NCBI RefSeq assembly: GCF_022760805.1 | Contig: NZ_JAIVFL010000001.1 | Location: forward strand, 1,302,001-1,366,000 | DNA from: Candidatus Mycolicibacterium alkanivorans | GTDB lineage: Bacteria > Actinomycetota > Actinomycetes > Mycobacteriales > Mycobacteriaceae | Direction: 5' to 3' | Length of the DNA: 64,000 nt | Part shown: positions 25,919 to 34,362 of the stretch, piece by piece | Layout of the letters: each line of letters opens with the position of its first letter | Position numbering within the stretch: position 1 is the stretch's first letter | Position numbers and translations under genes: made by a program | Notes under the pieces: model-generated | Databases searched by the model: none | The model's input: only the letters and a program-made list of their open reading frames with translations | What the model was told of the DNA's origin: nothing

Positions 25919-27442
25919 TTACGCAGCGCCACGGGCCAGCCGGAAGCGGCGGGTGAAACCGTCCGGCCGGGTCGTCAGCGACACCTCGACGCCACCGCCG
26001 GAGCTGATGACGTAACGCTCCTCCACGTCGGGCGCGGCATTCCATCGAATGACCGGCCGGCGCGCCAGATTCCGGTCGGCCCGCAGGTCAGGGTCGAACG
26101 GGAACAAGACCGGGGCGTACGGGGTCACGTCACCGTCGGGGCGGCCGTCGATGATCCGGCTGCACTCCACGAAGCGGAACCGTCCGATGTTGTGGGCGGC
26201 GCGGTAGCTACGGGTCACTACGAGCGGCGGTTCACCCTCAGCGGGAAGAGCGGTGTCCTTCGGCAGGATCGGGTCGAACACGACATCGGTGCCCGCCTGC
26301 GCTTCACGGAACACCCCGAGGTGTCGGGAGAGTCGCTCCGACAGGGTGTATCCGGCTTCCTTGTCGAGGAAACCGGCCAACCCGATGGCGGTGGCGGCGA
26401 ACGGATGCGGGGACCGCTTGACCCGCTTGTCGCCGAATGCCGCGCGCAGCATCCGGCTGACGAGCGGGAAGCTGCCCGCGCCACCCACAACGTAGATGCC
26501 GGCGACCTCAGCCCAGTCCAGGACACTGTCACGACCCGGGTCCTGGAGGACCCGTGCCAACGCGTCGACTGTCTTTTGGACCAACGGCGCGCAGGCGGCG
26601 TAGACGTCGTCCACGCCGCAGGAAAATGTCGGATGATCCACCATCGAGAGGTCGACCAGGAAGCGGCGGGTGTTGGGGCCCATCGCTTCCTTGCGGGCGA
26701 CGCATTCGTCGAGTATCGCCTCGCGGGCGTCGGAACCGATGTCGCGCAGTCCCGCATTCTTCAGAACCAGCTCGACGATGGCCTCGTCGAAATCGTCACC
26801 ACCGAGGTGGCGGATCCCCTGGCTGGTCACCACTTCGTTGAGGGTCCCCGTCATTCTCAGCAGCGAGGCGTCGAAAGTGCCGCCGCCGAGGTCGTATATC
26901 AAGACGTATTCGCGCTTGGCCGTGATCGTGGAGCGGTATCGGTGGGCATATTCGAACCCTGCTGCGGACGGCTCGTTGAGCAGTGCGACCACGTCGAAGC
27001 CTGCCTGGGTGAAGGCGTCCAGCGTCAGGAAACGCTGCGCGCTGGAAGCGTTGGCGGGCACGCTTATGGCGGCTTCGACTCGTTCGCGCTTCGGCAGCCC
27101 GGCATTCGAGCGGCGGTGCAGATCACTGCGTAGCTGGGCCAGGAATCTGGTCAGCAGATCGGGCACCGGGTAGGAGTGACCGGCCAGGGTCACCTCGGTG
27201 TCTGGTCCGGCATCGTCGAGCAGGCGTTTGAACGACCGCAGCACCGACCAGCCGGGGGTATGGCGCACCGCGGCGGCGTCCAATCCGAAGCGCAGCTTGC
27301 CGGCGACGCTGCCCGCGATCAACGACGGCCACGTGTCGGCTCCGTCGAACGACACGACGGGATAGTTGCCTCTGTCGACCACTGCCGCGACCGTGTGCGT
27401 GGTGCCGAAGTCGATGCCCAGCCTCATGTTGCCCAGCCTCAT
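25919..27442 (-). CDS. Hsp70-like ATPase (DnaK-type nucleotide-binding domain)
   Basis: The protein has 507 residues. The actin/Hsp70 ATPase motifs are present: LGIDFGTTHTVAAVV (phosphate 1), YDLGGGTFDASLL (phosphate 2), VVGGAGSFPLVSRML (adenosine). After about residue 380 the sequence does not look like the DnaK peptide-binding domain, so it is a specialised Hsp70-family protein of unknown client. The start is duplicated: a 15-bp tandem repeat gives MRLGNMRLGIDFG, so translation may begin at 27442 or 27427. It is divergent from fadA across 194 bp. Confidence 0.85.
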   Translation of the reverse strand: MRLGNMRLGIDFGTTHTVAAVVDRGNYPVVSFDGADTWPSLIAGSVAGKLRFGLDAAAVRHTPGWSVLRSFKRLLDDAGPDTEVTLAGHSYPVPDLLTRFLAQLRSDLHRRSNAGLPKRERVEAAISVPANASSAQRFLTLDAFTQAGFDVVALLNEPSAAGFEYAHRYRSTITAKREYVLIYDLGGGTFDASLLRMTGTLNEVVTSQGIRHLGGDDFDEAIVELVLKNAGLRDIGSDAREAILDECVARKEAMGPNTRRFLVDLSMVDHPTFSCGVDDVYAACAPLVQKTVDALARVLQDPGRDSVLDWAEVAGIYVVGGAGSFPLVSRMLRAAFGDKRVKRSPHPFAATAIGLAGFLDKEAGYTLSERLSRHLGVFREAQAGTDVVFDPILPKDTALPAEGEPPLVVTRSYRAAHNIGRFRFVECSRIIDGRPDGDVTPYAPVLFPFDPDLRADRNLARRPVIRWNAAPDVEERYVISSGGGVEVSLTTRPDGFTRRFRLARGAA

Positions 27443-27636
27443 GTTGCCCTGAGTCTAGGGCGCTGGCCGGGTGTGGCGCCGGGGATGAAATCGGCGCGCC
27501 GCGCGGCGCAGTTCCAGCACGTCAGACGCCCAACCAACAGGTTGGCCGAGTGGGCTGTTAGGGTGCCTTCAGAGAGGACTAGGCTCCGAAGCGCCGGACC
27601 CCGAACAATCCGAACAGGACAGGAAGGGCACGAATC

Positions 27637-28848
27637 ATGTCCGAAGAAGCTTTCATCTACGAGGCCATCCGCACTCCGCGCGGCAAGCAGCGCAACGGCT
27701 CGTTGACCGAGGTCAAGCCGCTGAATCTGGTCGTCGGTCTGATCAACGAGCTGCGCTCACGCTTCCCCGATCTCGACGAGAGCCTGATCAGCGACGTCAT
27801 CCTGGGCTGCGTCACCCCGGTCGGTGACCAGGGCGGCGACATCGCCCGCGCCGCGGTGATCGCGGCCGGCATGCCCGACACGGTCGGCGGCGTCCAGCTC
27901 AACCGGTTCTGCGCCTCCGGCCTGGAGGCTGTGAACATCGCCGCACAAAAGGTGCGCTCGGGCTGGGACGACCTGGTGTTGGCCGGTGGTGTGGAGTCGA
28001 TGAGCCGCGTCCCGATGGGTTCCGACGGCGGCGCCATGATGGCCGACCCCGCCACGTCCTACGACGCCTACATCGTCCCGCAGGGCATCGGTGCCGACCT
28101 GATCGCCACCATCGAGGGCTTCTCCCGCGACGACGTCGACGCCTACGCGCTGCAGTCCCAGGAGCGGGCCGCAGCGGCCTGGTCGGGCGGCTACTTCGCC
28201 AAGAGCGTGGTCCCGGTCCGCGACCAGAACGGTCTGCTGATCCTCGACCATGACGAGCACATGCGCCCCGACTCCACGATGGAGAACCTGGGCAAGCTCA
28301 AGCCCGCCTTCGAGGCGCTGGCCGCCATGGCCGGCTTCGACGACGTGGCGCTGCAGAAGTACCACTGGATCGAGAAGATCAACCACGTCCACACCGGCGG
28401 CAACAGCTCCGGCATCGTCGACGGCGCCGCGCTGGTGCTGGTGGGCTCCGAAAGTGCAGGGAAGGCTCAAAATCTGAGCCCGCGCGCCCGCATCGTGGCC
28501 ACCGCCACCACCGGTGCCGACCCGACCATCATGCTGACCGGCCCGACGCCGGCCACGCTGAAGGTGCTCGACCGCGCCGGTCTGACCGTCGACGACATTG
28601 ACCTGTTCGAGCTCAACGAGGCGTTCGCGTCGGTGGTGCTGAAGTTCCAGAAGGACCTGAACATCCCCAGCGAGAAGCTCAACGTCAACGGCGGCGCCAT
28701 CGCGATGGGCCACCCGCTGGGTGCCACCGGCGCCATGATCACCGGCACCATGGTCGACGAGCTCGAACGCCGCGGCGCCAAACGTGCGCTCATCACGCTG
28801 TGCATCGGCGGCGGCATGGGCGTGGCCACCATCATCGAGCGCGTCTAG
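27637..28848 (+). CDS. fadA: Acetyl-CoA acyltransferase (thiolase), beta-oxidation beta subunit
   Basis: The protein has 403 residues. The nucleophilic cysteine is in [15 protein letters not shown] (about residue 92), [12 protein letters not shown] follows, and the C-terminal catalytic His and Cys are in [17 protein letters not shown] and LCIGGGMG. Orthologue of Rv0859 by sequence type and position. It cleaves 3-ketoacyl-CoA with CoA in the trifunctional FadA-FadB complex. fadB follows 30 bp downstream, with AGGGAGT before it. A segment around [15 protein letters not shown] is as expected. Confidence 0.95.
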   Translation: MSEEAFIYEAIRTPRGKQRNGSLTEVKPLNLVVGLINELRSRFPDLDESLISDVILGCVTPVGDQGGDIARAAVIAAGMPDTVGGVQLNRFCASGLEAVNIAAQKVRSGWDDLVLAGGVESMSRVPMGSDGGAMMADPATSYDAYIVPQGIGADLIATIEGFSRDDVDAYALQSQERAAAAWSGGYFAKSVVPVRDQNGLLILDHDEHMRPDSTMENLGKLKPAFEALAAMAGFDDVALQKYHWIEKINHVHTGGNSSGIVDGAALVLVGSESAGKAQNLSPRARIVATATTGADPTIMLTGPTPATLKVLDRAGLTVDDIDLFELNEAFASVVLKFQKDLNIPSEKLNVNGGAIAMGHPLGATGAMITGTMVDELERRGAKRALITLCIGGGMGVATIIERV

Positions 28849-28878
28849 AGCCTGGAATAAGGGAGTAAGCGAAAGACC

Positions 28879-31014
28879 ATGGCAGAAAACACTATTCAGT
28901 GGGACAAGGATGCCGACGGCATCGTCACGCTGACGCTGGACGACCCGACCGGCTCGGCCAACGTGATGAACGAGCACTACCAGGAGTCGATGCACAAGGC
29001 CGTCGAACGCCTTGTCGCGGAGAAGGATTCGATCACCGGCGTGGTGATCGCCAGCGGCAAGAAGACCTTCTTCGCCGGCGGTGACCTCAAGGCCATGATC
29101 AATCTCGGCCCGGAGAATGCCGGAGATGCGTTCGCGATGGTCGAGGCCGTCAAGCGCGACCTGCGCACCCTGGAGACCTTCGGCAAGCCGGTGGTCGCGG
29201 CCATCAACGGCGCGGCGCTGGGCGGCGGCCTGGAGATCGCGCTGGCCTGTCACCACCGCATCGCCGCCGACGTGAAGGGTCTTGTGGTCGGGTTCCCCGA
29301 AGTCACCCTGGGCCTGCTGCCCGGTGGCGGCGGCGTCACCCGCACCGTCCGGATGCTGGGCATCCAGAACGCGTTCATGAGCGTGCTGTCCCAGGGCAAC
29401 CGGTTCAAGCCGGCCCAGGCCAAGGAACTCGGTCTGATCGACGAGATCGTCGGCAGCGTCGACGAACTCGTGCCTGCCGCCAAGGCGTGGATCAAGGCCA
29501 ACCCCGAGGTGCACACCCAGCCGTGGGATGCCCAGGGCTATAAGATGCCCGGTGGCACCCCGAGCAGCCCGGCGCTGGCCGCGATCCTGCCGTCGTTCCC
29601 GTCGCTGCTGCGCAGCCAGCTCAAGGGTGCCCCGATGCCCGCGCCGCGGGCCATCATGGCCGCTGCGGTTGAGGGTGCGCAGGTGGACTTCGACACCGCG
29701 AGCCGCATCGAGAGCCGCTACTTCACCGAGCTGGTCACCGGCCCGATCGCCAAGAACATGATCCAGGCGTTCTTCTTCGACCTGCAGACCATCAACTCCG
29801 GTGGCTCGCGGCCCGACAGCATCGGCAAGACCCCGATCAAGAAGATCGGTGTACTCGGCGCCGGTATGATGGGAGCGGGCATCGCCTACGTCTCGGCCAA
29901 GGCCGGTTTCGACGTGGTGCTCAAGGACGTCACCCGCGAGGCCGCGCAGAAGGGCAAGGGCTACTCGGAGAAGCTCGAGGCCAAGGCCCTCGAGCGGGGT
30001 AAGACCTCCAAGGAGCAGTCCGACGCGCTGCTCGCCCGGATCACCCCGACGGCCGATGCCGCGGACTTCGCGGGAGTCGACTTCGTGATCGAGGCCGTGT
30101 TCGAGAGCCAGGAGCTCAAGCACAAGGTGTTCCAGGAGATCGAGGACATCGTCGAGCCCAACGCGATCCTCGGCTCGAACACCTCCACGCTGCCGATCAC
30201 CGGTCTGGCGAGCGGTGTGAAGCGCCAGGAGGACTTCATCGGGATCCACTTCTTCTCGCCGGTCGACAAGATGCCACTGGTGGAGATCATCAAGGGCGAG
30301 AAGACTTCTGCCGACGCGCTGGCCCGGGTGTTCGACTACACCCTGGCGATCGGCAAGACCCCGATCGTGGTCAACGACAGCCGCGGCTTCTACACCAGTC
30401 GCGTCATCGGCACCTTCGTCAACGAGGCGCTGGCGATGCTCGGCGAGGGTGTCGAGCCGGCGTCGATCGAGCATGCGGGGGCCCAGGCCGGTTACCCGGC
30501 ACCGCCGCTGCAGCTGTCCGATGAGCTCAACCTCGAACTGATGCACAAGATCGCCGTCGCCACCCGCAAGGGTGTCGAGGACGCCGGCGGCGCCTACGAG
30601 CCGCACCCGGCCGAGGCCGTCGTCGAGAAAATGATCGAGATCGGCCGTCCCTCAAGGCTTTCCGGCGCCGGCTTCTACGAGTACGTCGACGGCAAGCGCA
30701 CCCGGCTGTGGCCCGGCCTGCGGGAGACCTTCAAGTCCGGCACCTCGCAGCCGCCGCTGCAGGACATGATCGACCGGATGCTGTTCGCCGAGGCGCTGGA
30801 AACCCAGAAGTGCCTGGACGAGGGCGTCATCACCTCGACCGCCGACGCCAACATCGGCTCGATCATGGGCATCGGCTTCCCGCCGTGGACCGGTGGTGCC
30901 GCGCAGCTGATCGTCGGCTACCCGCATGGCGGTAAGGCCGGGTTCGTGGCCCGGGCCAAGGAGCTGGCGGCCAAGTACGGCGAGCGGTTCAACCCGCCGG
31001 CCTCGCTGCTGTAG
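28879..31014 (+). CDS. fadB: Fatty acid oxidation multifunctional enzyme (enoyl-CoA hydratase / 3-hydroxyacyl-CoA dehydrogenase)
   Basis: The protein has 711 residues. The N-terminal crotonase domain includes FFAGGDLKAMINL and the catalytic glutamates in GGGLEIALACHHRI and GFPEVTLGLLPGGGG. The NAD-binding domain begins about residue 320 (KKIGVLGAGMMGAGIAYVSA) with catalytic His in GIHFFSPVDKMPLVEII. C-terminal helical domains complete the alpha subunit of the trifunctional enzyme. It matches Rv0860 in position and layout and is co-transcribed with fadA. Confidence 0.95.
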   Translation: MAENTIQWDKDADGIVTLTLDDPTGSANVMNEHYQESMHKAVERLVAEKDSITGVVIASGKKTFFAGGDLKAMINLGPENAGDAFAMVEAVKRDLRTLETFGKPVVAAINGAALGGGLEIALACHHRIAADVKGLVVGFPEVTLGLLPGGGGVTRTVRMLGIQNAFMSVLSQGNRFKPAQAKELGLIDEIVGSVDELVPAAKAWIKANPEVHTQPWDAQGYKMPGGTPSSPALAAILPSFPSLLRSQLKGAPMPAPRAIMAAAVEGAQVDFDTASRIESRYFTELVTGPIAKNMIQAFFFDLQTINSGGSRPDSIGKTPIKKIGVLGAGMMGAGIAYVSAKAGFDVVLKDVTREAAQKGKGYSEKLEAKALERGKTSKEQSDALLARITPTADAADFAGVDFVIEAVFESQELKHKVFQEIEDIVEPNAILGSNTSTLPITGLASGVKRQEDFIGIHFFSPVDKMPLVEIIKGEKTSADALARVFDYTLAIGKTPIVVNDSRGFYTSRVIGTFVNEALAMLGEGVEPASIEHAGAQAGYPAPPLQLSDELNLELMHKIAVATRKGVEDAGGAYEPHPAEAVVEKMIEIGRPSRLSGAGFYEYVDGKRTRLWPGLRETFKSGTSQPPLQDMIDRMLFAEALETQKCLDEGVITSTADANIGSIMGIGFPPWTGGAAQLIVGYPHGGKAGFVARAKELAAKYGERFNPPASLL

Positions 31015-31040
31015 TTTCTGCCGCGAGCGACATTGGCGAC

Positions 31041-31192
31041 GTGCCCGAAAGCTTTACCGAAAAGTTCGCGGCGGTCCCGACGAGCTGCGGCGACCGACCG
31101 GGCATCGAGTTCGAGGGCCGCAACCGAATTCGCTGGTTCGGTGTGCGCATGGACGCGGTCCCGACGTCACCGCGCTCTACGAGCGGCGCGCG
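31041..31192 (+). other. Possible scrap of an acyl-CoA synthetase-like gene
   Basis: Between fadB and the convergent methyltransferase the plus strand reads PESFTEKFAAVPTSCGDRPG and then IEFEGR, resembling the N terminus of FadD-type ligases, and a second short frame ends PDVTALYERRANR before a stop at 31,192. The two do not form one frame. Together they could be joined ends of a deleted ligase gene, but the match is weak. Confidence 0.2.
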
Positions 31193-31770
31193 AACAGGTA
31201 GGAGCGCGCGTCGAACCTGTCGTTCACGGACAGCCCTTGGTCGTGTCCGGTGGACAGCAACTCCCAGTCGCGGCCGAAGCGCTGTTCGACGTCCGCCTGC
31301 GCGATTCCGCGGACCGGGAACGACCCCGGCGTGACCGCGACGATCAGCAGCCGTGCGCCCGGCGCCGCGACCGCGGTGACCTCACGAACGTAGGCGTCGC
31401 GGTCGTCGTCGCTCATGCCGTGCAGGCAGCCGTTGTCGACGATCAGACCGAAGTCCGTCCCGACGCCGTCGGCGCGCAGGCGCGTGGCATCGGCATGGGC
31501 GAAGTCGACCGCCGCGCGCTTGGCCGCGGCCTTCGCGCGGGCCTTGTCCAACGCCCTGGGTACGAAGTCGACACCGGTGACCTTCCAACCGTGCCGCGCG
31601 AGGTAGATGGAGGAGTCGCCGGTGCCGCAGCCGATGTCGAGCGCGGTGCCCGGGGGCAGGGCGGCGTCGCCCTCGATGAGCTCCAGCAGGCGCGGGGCCA
31701 GCGGGTGTTCATCCCACGGCGTGATTCCGAGCCGGTACATCGCGTTGAACAGCAGGCGTTTCGACGACAC
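31177..31770 (-). CDS. Class I SAM-dependent methyltransferase
   Basis: The protein has 197 residues. Motif I LDIGCGTGDSSIYLARHG (about 50) and the acidic end of strand 2 in VTGVDFVPRALDKA are clear, with motif post-II VDNGCLHGMSDDDRDAYV. The fold is that of small-molecule or thiopurine/tellurite-type methyltransferases. I chose the GTG at 31770 (SSKRLLFNAMYRLGITPWDE) because it lies 2 nt after the stop of the upstream oxidase gene, giving a tight two-gene operon. The substrate is unknown. Confidence 0.85.
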   Translation of the reverse strand: MSSKRLLFNAMYRLGITPWDEHPLAPRLLELIEGDAALPPGTALDIGCGTGDSSIYLARHGWKVTGVDFVPRALDKARAKAAAKRAAVDFAHADATRLRADGVGTDFGLIVDNGCLHGMSDDDRDAYVREVTAVAAPGARLLIVAVTPGSFPVRGIAQADVEQRFGRDWELLSTGHDQGLSVNDRFDARSYLFARRS

Positions 31771-31772
31771 GG

Positions 31773-32198
31773 TCAGATCGCCCCCAGATCGGCCGACAGC
31801 CAGTGCCGGGGCTCGAGGAAGATCGCCACGCTCTCGCCGTGCTCGCGGCGCGCGAACTCCAGATAGCCGTCGACCTTGTCGGGCGGCAGATAGCGCTTGG
31901 TCAACTCGACGAGCTGCTCGTCGGTGCCGGGCTCGATGCGGCTGACCTGACCGTCGACCGCGACGTAGCGCACGGTGGGTTCGACACGGTCGACCATCAG
32001 CGTGAACTGCCTCTGCGTCTCGATCAGTCGGTGCTTGCGCGAGCCGTTGCCCGTGATCAGCCACGGCTCGCCGCCCGGCGTGTACTGGTACCAGATCGGC
32101 ACGGTCAACGGTCCGCGTTTGTCGCCCGCGCTCACCGACAACGCGGCGATGTGGGGTTCGGCCAGAAACTGTTCGCGTTCTTCCTTGGAGAGGGCCAT
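31773..32198 (-). CDS. Pyridoxamine 5'-phosphate oxidase-fold, F420/flavin-binding protein
   Basis: The protein has 141 residues. The split-barrel features are IAALSVSAGDKRGPLTVPIW, GGEPWLITGNGSRKHRLIE and PTVRYVAVDGQVSRIEP. Mycobacteria have many such proteins that bind F420 or FMN. ATG 32198 (MALSKEEREQFLAEPH) is favoured over an upstream ATG at 32231. It is co-transcribed with the following methyltransferase. Confidence 0.8.
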   Translation of the reverse strand: MALSKEEREQFLAEPHIAALSVSAGDKRGPLTVPIWYQYTPGGEPWLITGNGSRKHRLIETQRQFTLMVDRVEPTVRYVAVDGQVSRIEPGTDEQLVELTKRYLPPDKVDGYLEFARREHGESVAIFLEPRHWLSADLGAI

Positions 32199-32667
32199 GT
32201 ACGCCAGGCTAGTCGCGGCGGGGGAGGTCACTGCGGCCGTCGATTTCTACGGAAGGGCTGTGATTGTTGCGGGATCACGACCGTGTCGCAGAAATCGGTA
32301 GCCACCGACCCGCAAGCGTGTCTGGCCGCGGCGGACGAAGCTGACCGCCGGCACCTCGAGATGCCGACCGCGGCCAAGCCGCACCACCACGGACTGGCGG
32401 AGATCAACGACTTCTCGCACATGATGGTGCACAACCTGACGCGGCCGCGACAAGTCGTAGCCCATCGCATCGACGTCGCCGCCCTTTCCGCAGAAGTCGA
32501 CCTGCCAGCCGATGTTGATCAACGCCGTTCGGTCCCCGGGGATGTCACCGTCTTGCGGCCAGACATACGGGTTCGCCTCGGCGGTCACGGTCCGGCTGCG
32601 GCTCATGCGGATCTCCGTTCGACGGGGTTTCGCCCGGCACGACAACGGTTGCGCATAAAGTGACCTC
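32199..32667. other. Gene-poor stretch with gene debris
   Basis: No intact gene is seen. The right part holds the 5' end of an isochorismatase-like gene on the minus strand. The left 250 bp has open frames on both strands with no recognisable product (for example a plus-strand frame ending EINDFSHMMVHNLTR). Confidence 0.4.
32448..32606 (-). pseudogene. 5' fragment of an isochorismatase/biuret-hydrolase-family gene
   Basis: From an ATG at 32606, preceded by GGAGATCC as a ribosome-binding site, the frame encodes ANPYVWPQDGDIP, TALINIGWQVDFCG and GGDVDAMGYDLS, the conserved first 53 residues of cysteine hydrolases in the isochorismatase superfamily with the catalytic Asp in the WQVDF segment. 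After YDLS similarity stops abruptly although the frame stays open for a while. The lysine and cysteine catalytic parts are missing, so this is a deletion remnant. Confidence 0.6.
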
Positions 32668-33657
32668 ATGCGCTTCGGACTGTTCATTCCGCAGGGTTGG
32701 CGTCTGGATCTGGTGGACATTCCCGCCGACAAGCAGTGGCCGGTGATGCGTGACCTCGCGGCATACGCCGACGACAGCCCATGGGATTCGCTGTGGGTCT
32801 ACGACCATTTCCACACCGTGCCGGTGCCGACGAGCGAGGCCACCCACGAGGCGTGGTCGCTGATGTCGGCGTACGCGGCGACGACGTCGCGGATCAAGCT
32901 CGGCCAGATGTGCACGGCGATGAGCTACCGCAACCCCGTTTACCTCGCGAAGGTCGCGGCGACCGCCGACATCATCTCCGGCGGCCGCATCCAGATGGGT
33001 ATCGGCGGCGGATGGTACGAGCACGAGTGGCGCGCCTACGGCTACGGGTTCCCGTCCGCAGGGGTGCGGCTGGGCCGGCTCGACGAGGGCGTGCAGATCA
33101 TGCGCGACGCCTGGCGTGACGGCACCGTCAGCTTCGACGGTAAGCACTATCAGGTCGACGGCGCAATCGTTGAGCCGAAACCGTTGCAGGACGGCGGGAT
33201 TCCGCTGTGGATTGCGGGCGGCGGCGAGAAGGTGACGCTGCGCATCGCGGCCAAGTACGCGCAGTACACAAATTTCACATCCGAGCCCGAGGGGTTCGCG
33301 CACAAGTCGCGGGTGCTTGAGCAGCACTGCCGCGATGTCGGCACCGACTACGGCGCGATCGTGCGTTCGGTCAACTTCGACGCCGTGGTCGGTGAATCGG
33401 ACGCCGACGTCGCCGACCGGGTGGCCCGGCTGCGCGCCAGGCAGGTTGCCAAGGCGAACGAAGCCGCTGTCGACAGTAGGCTGGCGATGGTCACGTCACC
33501 CGATTCCGCGAGCGGCACGACCGAACAGGTCATCGAGAAGCTACAGCGCATGCGTGAGCTCGGATGCGAGTACGCGATCTGCTACTTCCCCGAGGCCGCG
33601 TACGACCGATCAGGAATCGAGTTGTTCGAGCGCGATGTCATCCCGGCGCTTCTCTGA
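32668..33657 (+). CDS. LLM-class F420-dependent oxidoreductase
   Basis: The protein has 329 residues. MRFGLFIPQGWRLDLVDI, DSLWVYDHFHTVPVP, LGQMCTAMSYRNPVYLAKVA, GRIQMGIGGGWYEHEWRAYG and IPLWIAGGGEKVTLRIAAKY are typical of the F420-dependent TIM-barrel family. It sits alone between two gene fragments (isochorismatase-like upstream, NmrA-like downstream). It is clearly intact, unlike its neighbours. The substrate is unknown. Confidence 0.88.
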   Translation: MRFGLFIPQGWRLDLVDIPADKQWPVMRDLAAYADDSPWDSLWVYDHFHTVPVPTSEATHEAWSLMSAYAATTSRIKLGQMCTAMSYRNPVYLAKVAATADIISGGRIQMGIGGGWYEHEWRAYGYGFPSAGVRLGRLDEGVQIMRDAWRDGTVSFDGKHYQVDGAIVEPKPLQDGGIPLWIAGGGEKVTLRIAAKYAQYTNFTSEPEGFAHKSRVLEQHCRDVGTDYGAIVRSVNFDAVVGESDADVADRVARLRARQVAKANEAAVDSRLAMVTSPDSASGTTEQVIEKLQRMRELGCEYAICYFPEAAYDRSGIELFERDVIPALL

Positions 33658-33802
33658 TCGCCGATCGTGCGGGCGCTATCGATTTCGCGTCGGAGACGCG
33701 GCCGCGGCGTGCGCACGTCGCGCTCACGCCGCAGACCTGGCTCAGGCGCGGGTGTGCGACGCCGTTCTGCGGGGTGAAATCGCCGAGCCGGAACGACTCG
33801 TT

Positions 33803-33862
33803 TGCTACCCCTTTTCCGGTCTTGCCGGTGCTGCCGATGACGAGAATGGTGTTGTTGGTCAT
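33803..33862 (-). pseudogene. N-terminal stub of an NAD(P)-binding NmrA-like protein
   Basis: The minus strand from ATG 33862 reads MTNNTILVIGSTGKTGKGVA, the Rossmann glycine motif of NmrA/NAD(P)H-binding proteins, and then turns into sequence without similarity (NESFRLGDFTPQNGV). The open frame ends at 33,638 and overlaps the end of the convergent oxidoreductase gene. Only the first 20 codons are recognisable, so the gene was truncated. Confidence 0.5.
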
Positions 33863-33948
33863 GGCTTGATTTCAACGGATCGCAAGCTGGACGATCCATC
33901 GGTGAAACGCTCGATGGCATGTCCGGTCGTCTAGAAGGGGCACCGACG

Positions 33949-34293
33949 ATGAACAAGGTTTCACTCACCTCACTCGCGCGCGAGCAACTCGAGGCCGCCC
34001 GTGCAGCCAGCAGTGGCCGCAGCGCGCACACCGTCTACGGCGGCCACGAGCATTCGCTGCGCCAAACCCTGATCGCGCTGACCGCGGGCAGCGAGTTGGA
34101 CGAACACGAAAGCCCCGGCGAGGCGACCCTGCAGGTGCTGCACGGCAGAGTCCGCGTCGCCAGTGCGCAGGCGCACTGGGAGGGCAGCACCGGCGATCAC
34201 ATCGTCATCCCGCAGTCGCGGCACGGCCTGCACGCACTGGACGACTCCGCCGTGCTGCTGACCGTCGTGAAATCCGTTGGACCGCACGTCTAG
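33949..34293 (+). CDS. Cupin-domain protein
   Basis: The protein has 114 residues. A single small beta-barrel contains the two cupin motifs in loose form: HEHSLRQTLIALTAGSELDE with metal-binding His/Glu candidates, and GDHIVIPQSRHGLHALDDS. LTVVK at the end is typical of small metal cupins (phosphate/LuxR-associated type). AGAAGGGG precedes the ATG. It could sense or bind a small ligand; no partner gene is adjacent. It is followed by a long inverted repeat before the convergent helicase gene. Confidence 0.75.
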   Translation: MNKVSLTSLAREQLEAARAASSGRSAHTVYGGHEHSLRQTLIALTAGSELDEHESPGEATLQVLHGRVRVASAQAHWEGSTGDHIVIPQSRHGLHALDDSAVLLTVVKSVGPHV

Positions 34294-34302
34294 TCCCTCC
34301 GT

Positions 34303-34358
34303 GAGCAGACGCAAAAGGCTCCGACACGCCGACAAAATGGCGCACTTTGCGGCTGCTC
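34303..34358. terminator. Long inverted repeat between convergent genes
   Basis: GAGCAGACGCAAA at 34,303-34,315 pairs with TTTGCGGCTGCTC at 34,346-34,358 (one mismatch), with a 30-bp loop. It fills the 69-bp gap between the convergent cupin and XPB-helicase genes, so it may serve as a bidirectional terminator. The GAGCAGACGCAAA motif reminds me of a recurring intergenic repeat in mycobacteria, but I cannot check that here. Confidence 0.5.
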
Positions 34359-34362
34359 GGCG

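Noticed and set aside
27757..30606. A 949-codon open frame on the minus strand across fadA and fadB
   Set aside because: It is antisense to two clearly real genes and its His/Asp/Val-rich composition is the mirror of GC-rich codons; it is a shadow frame.
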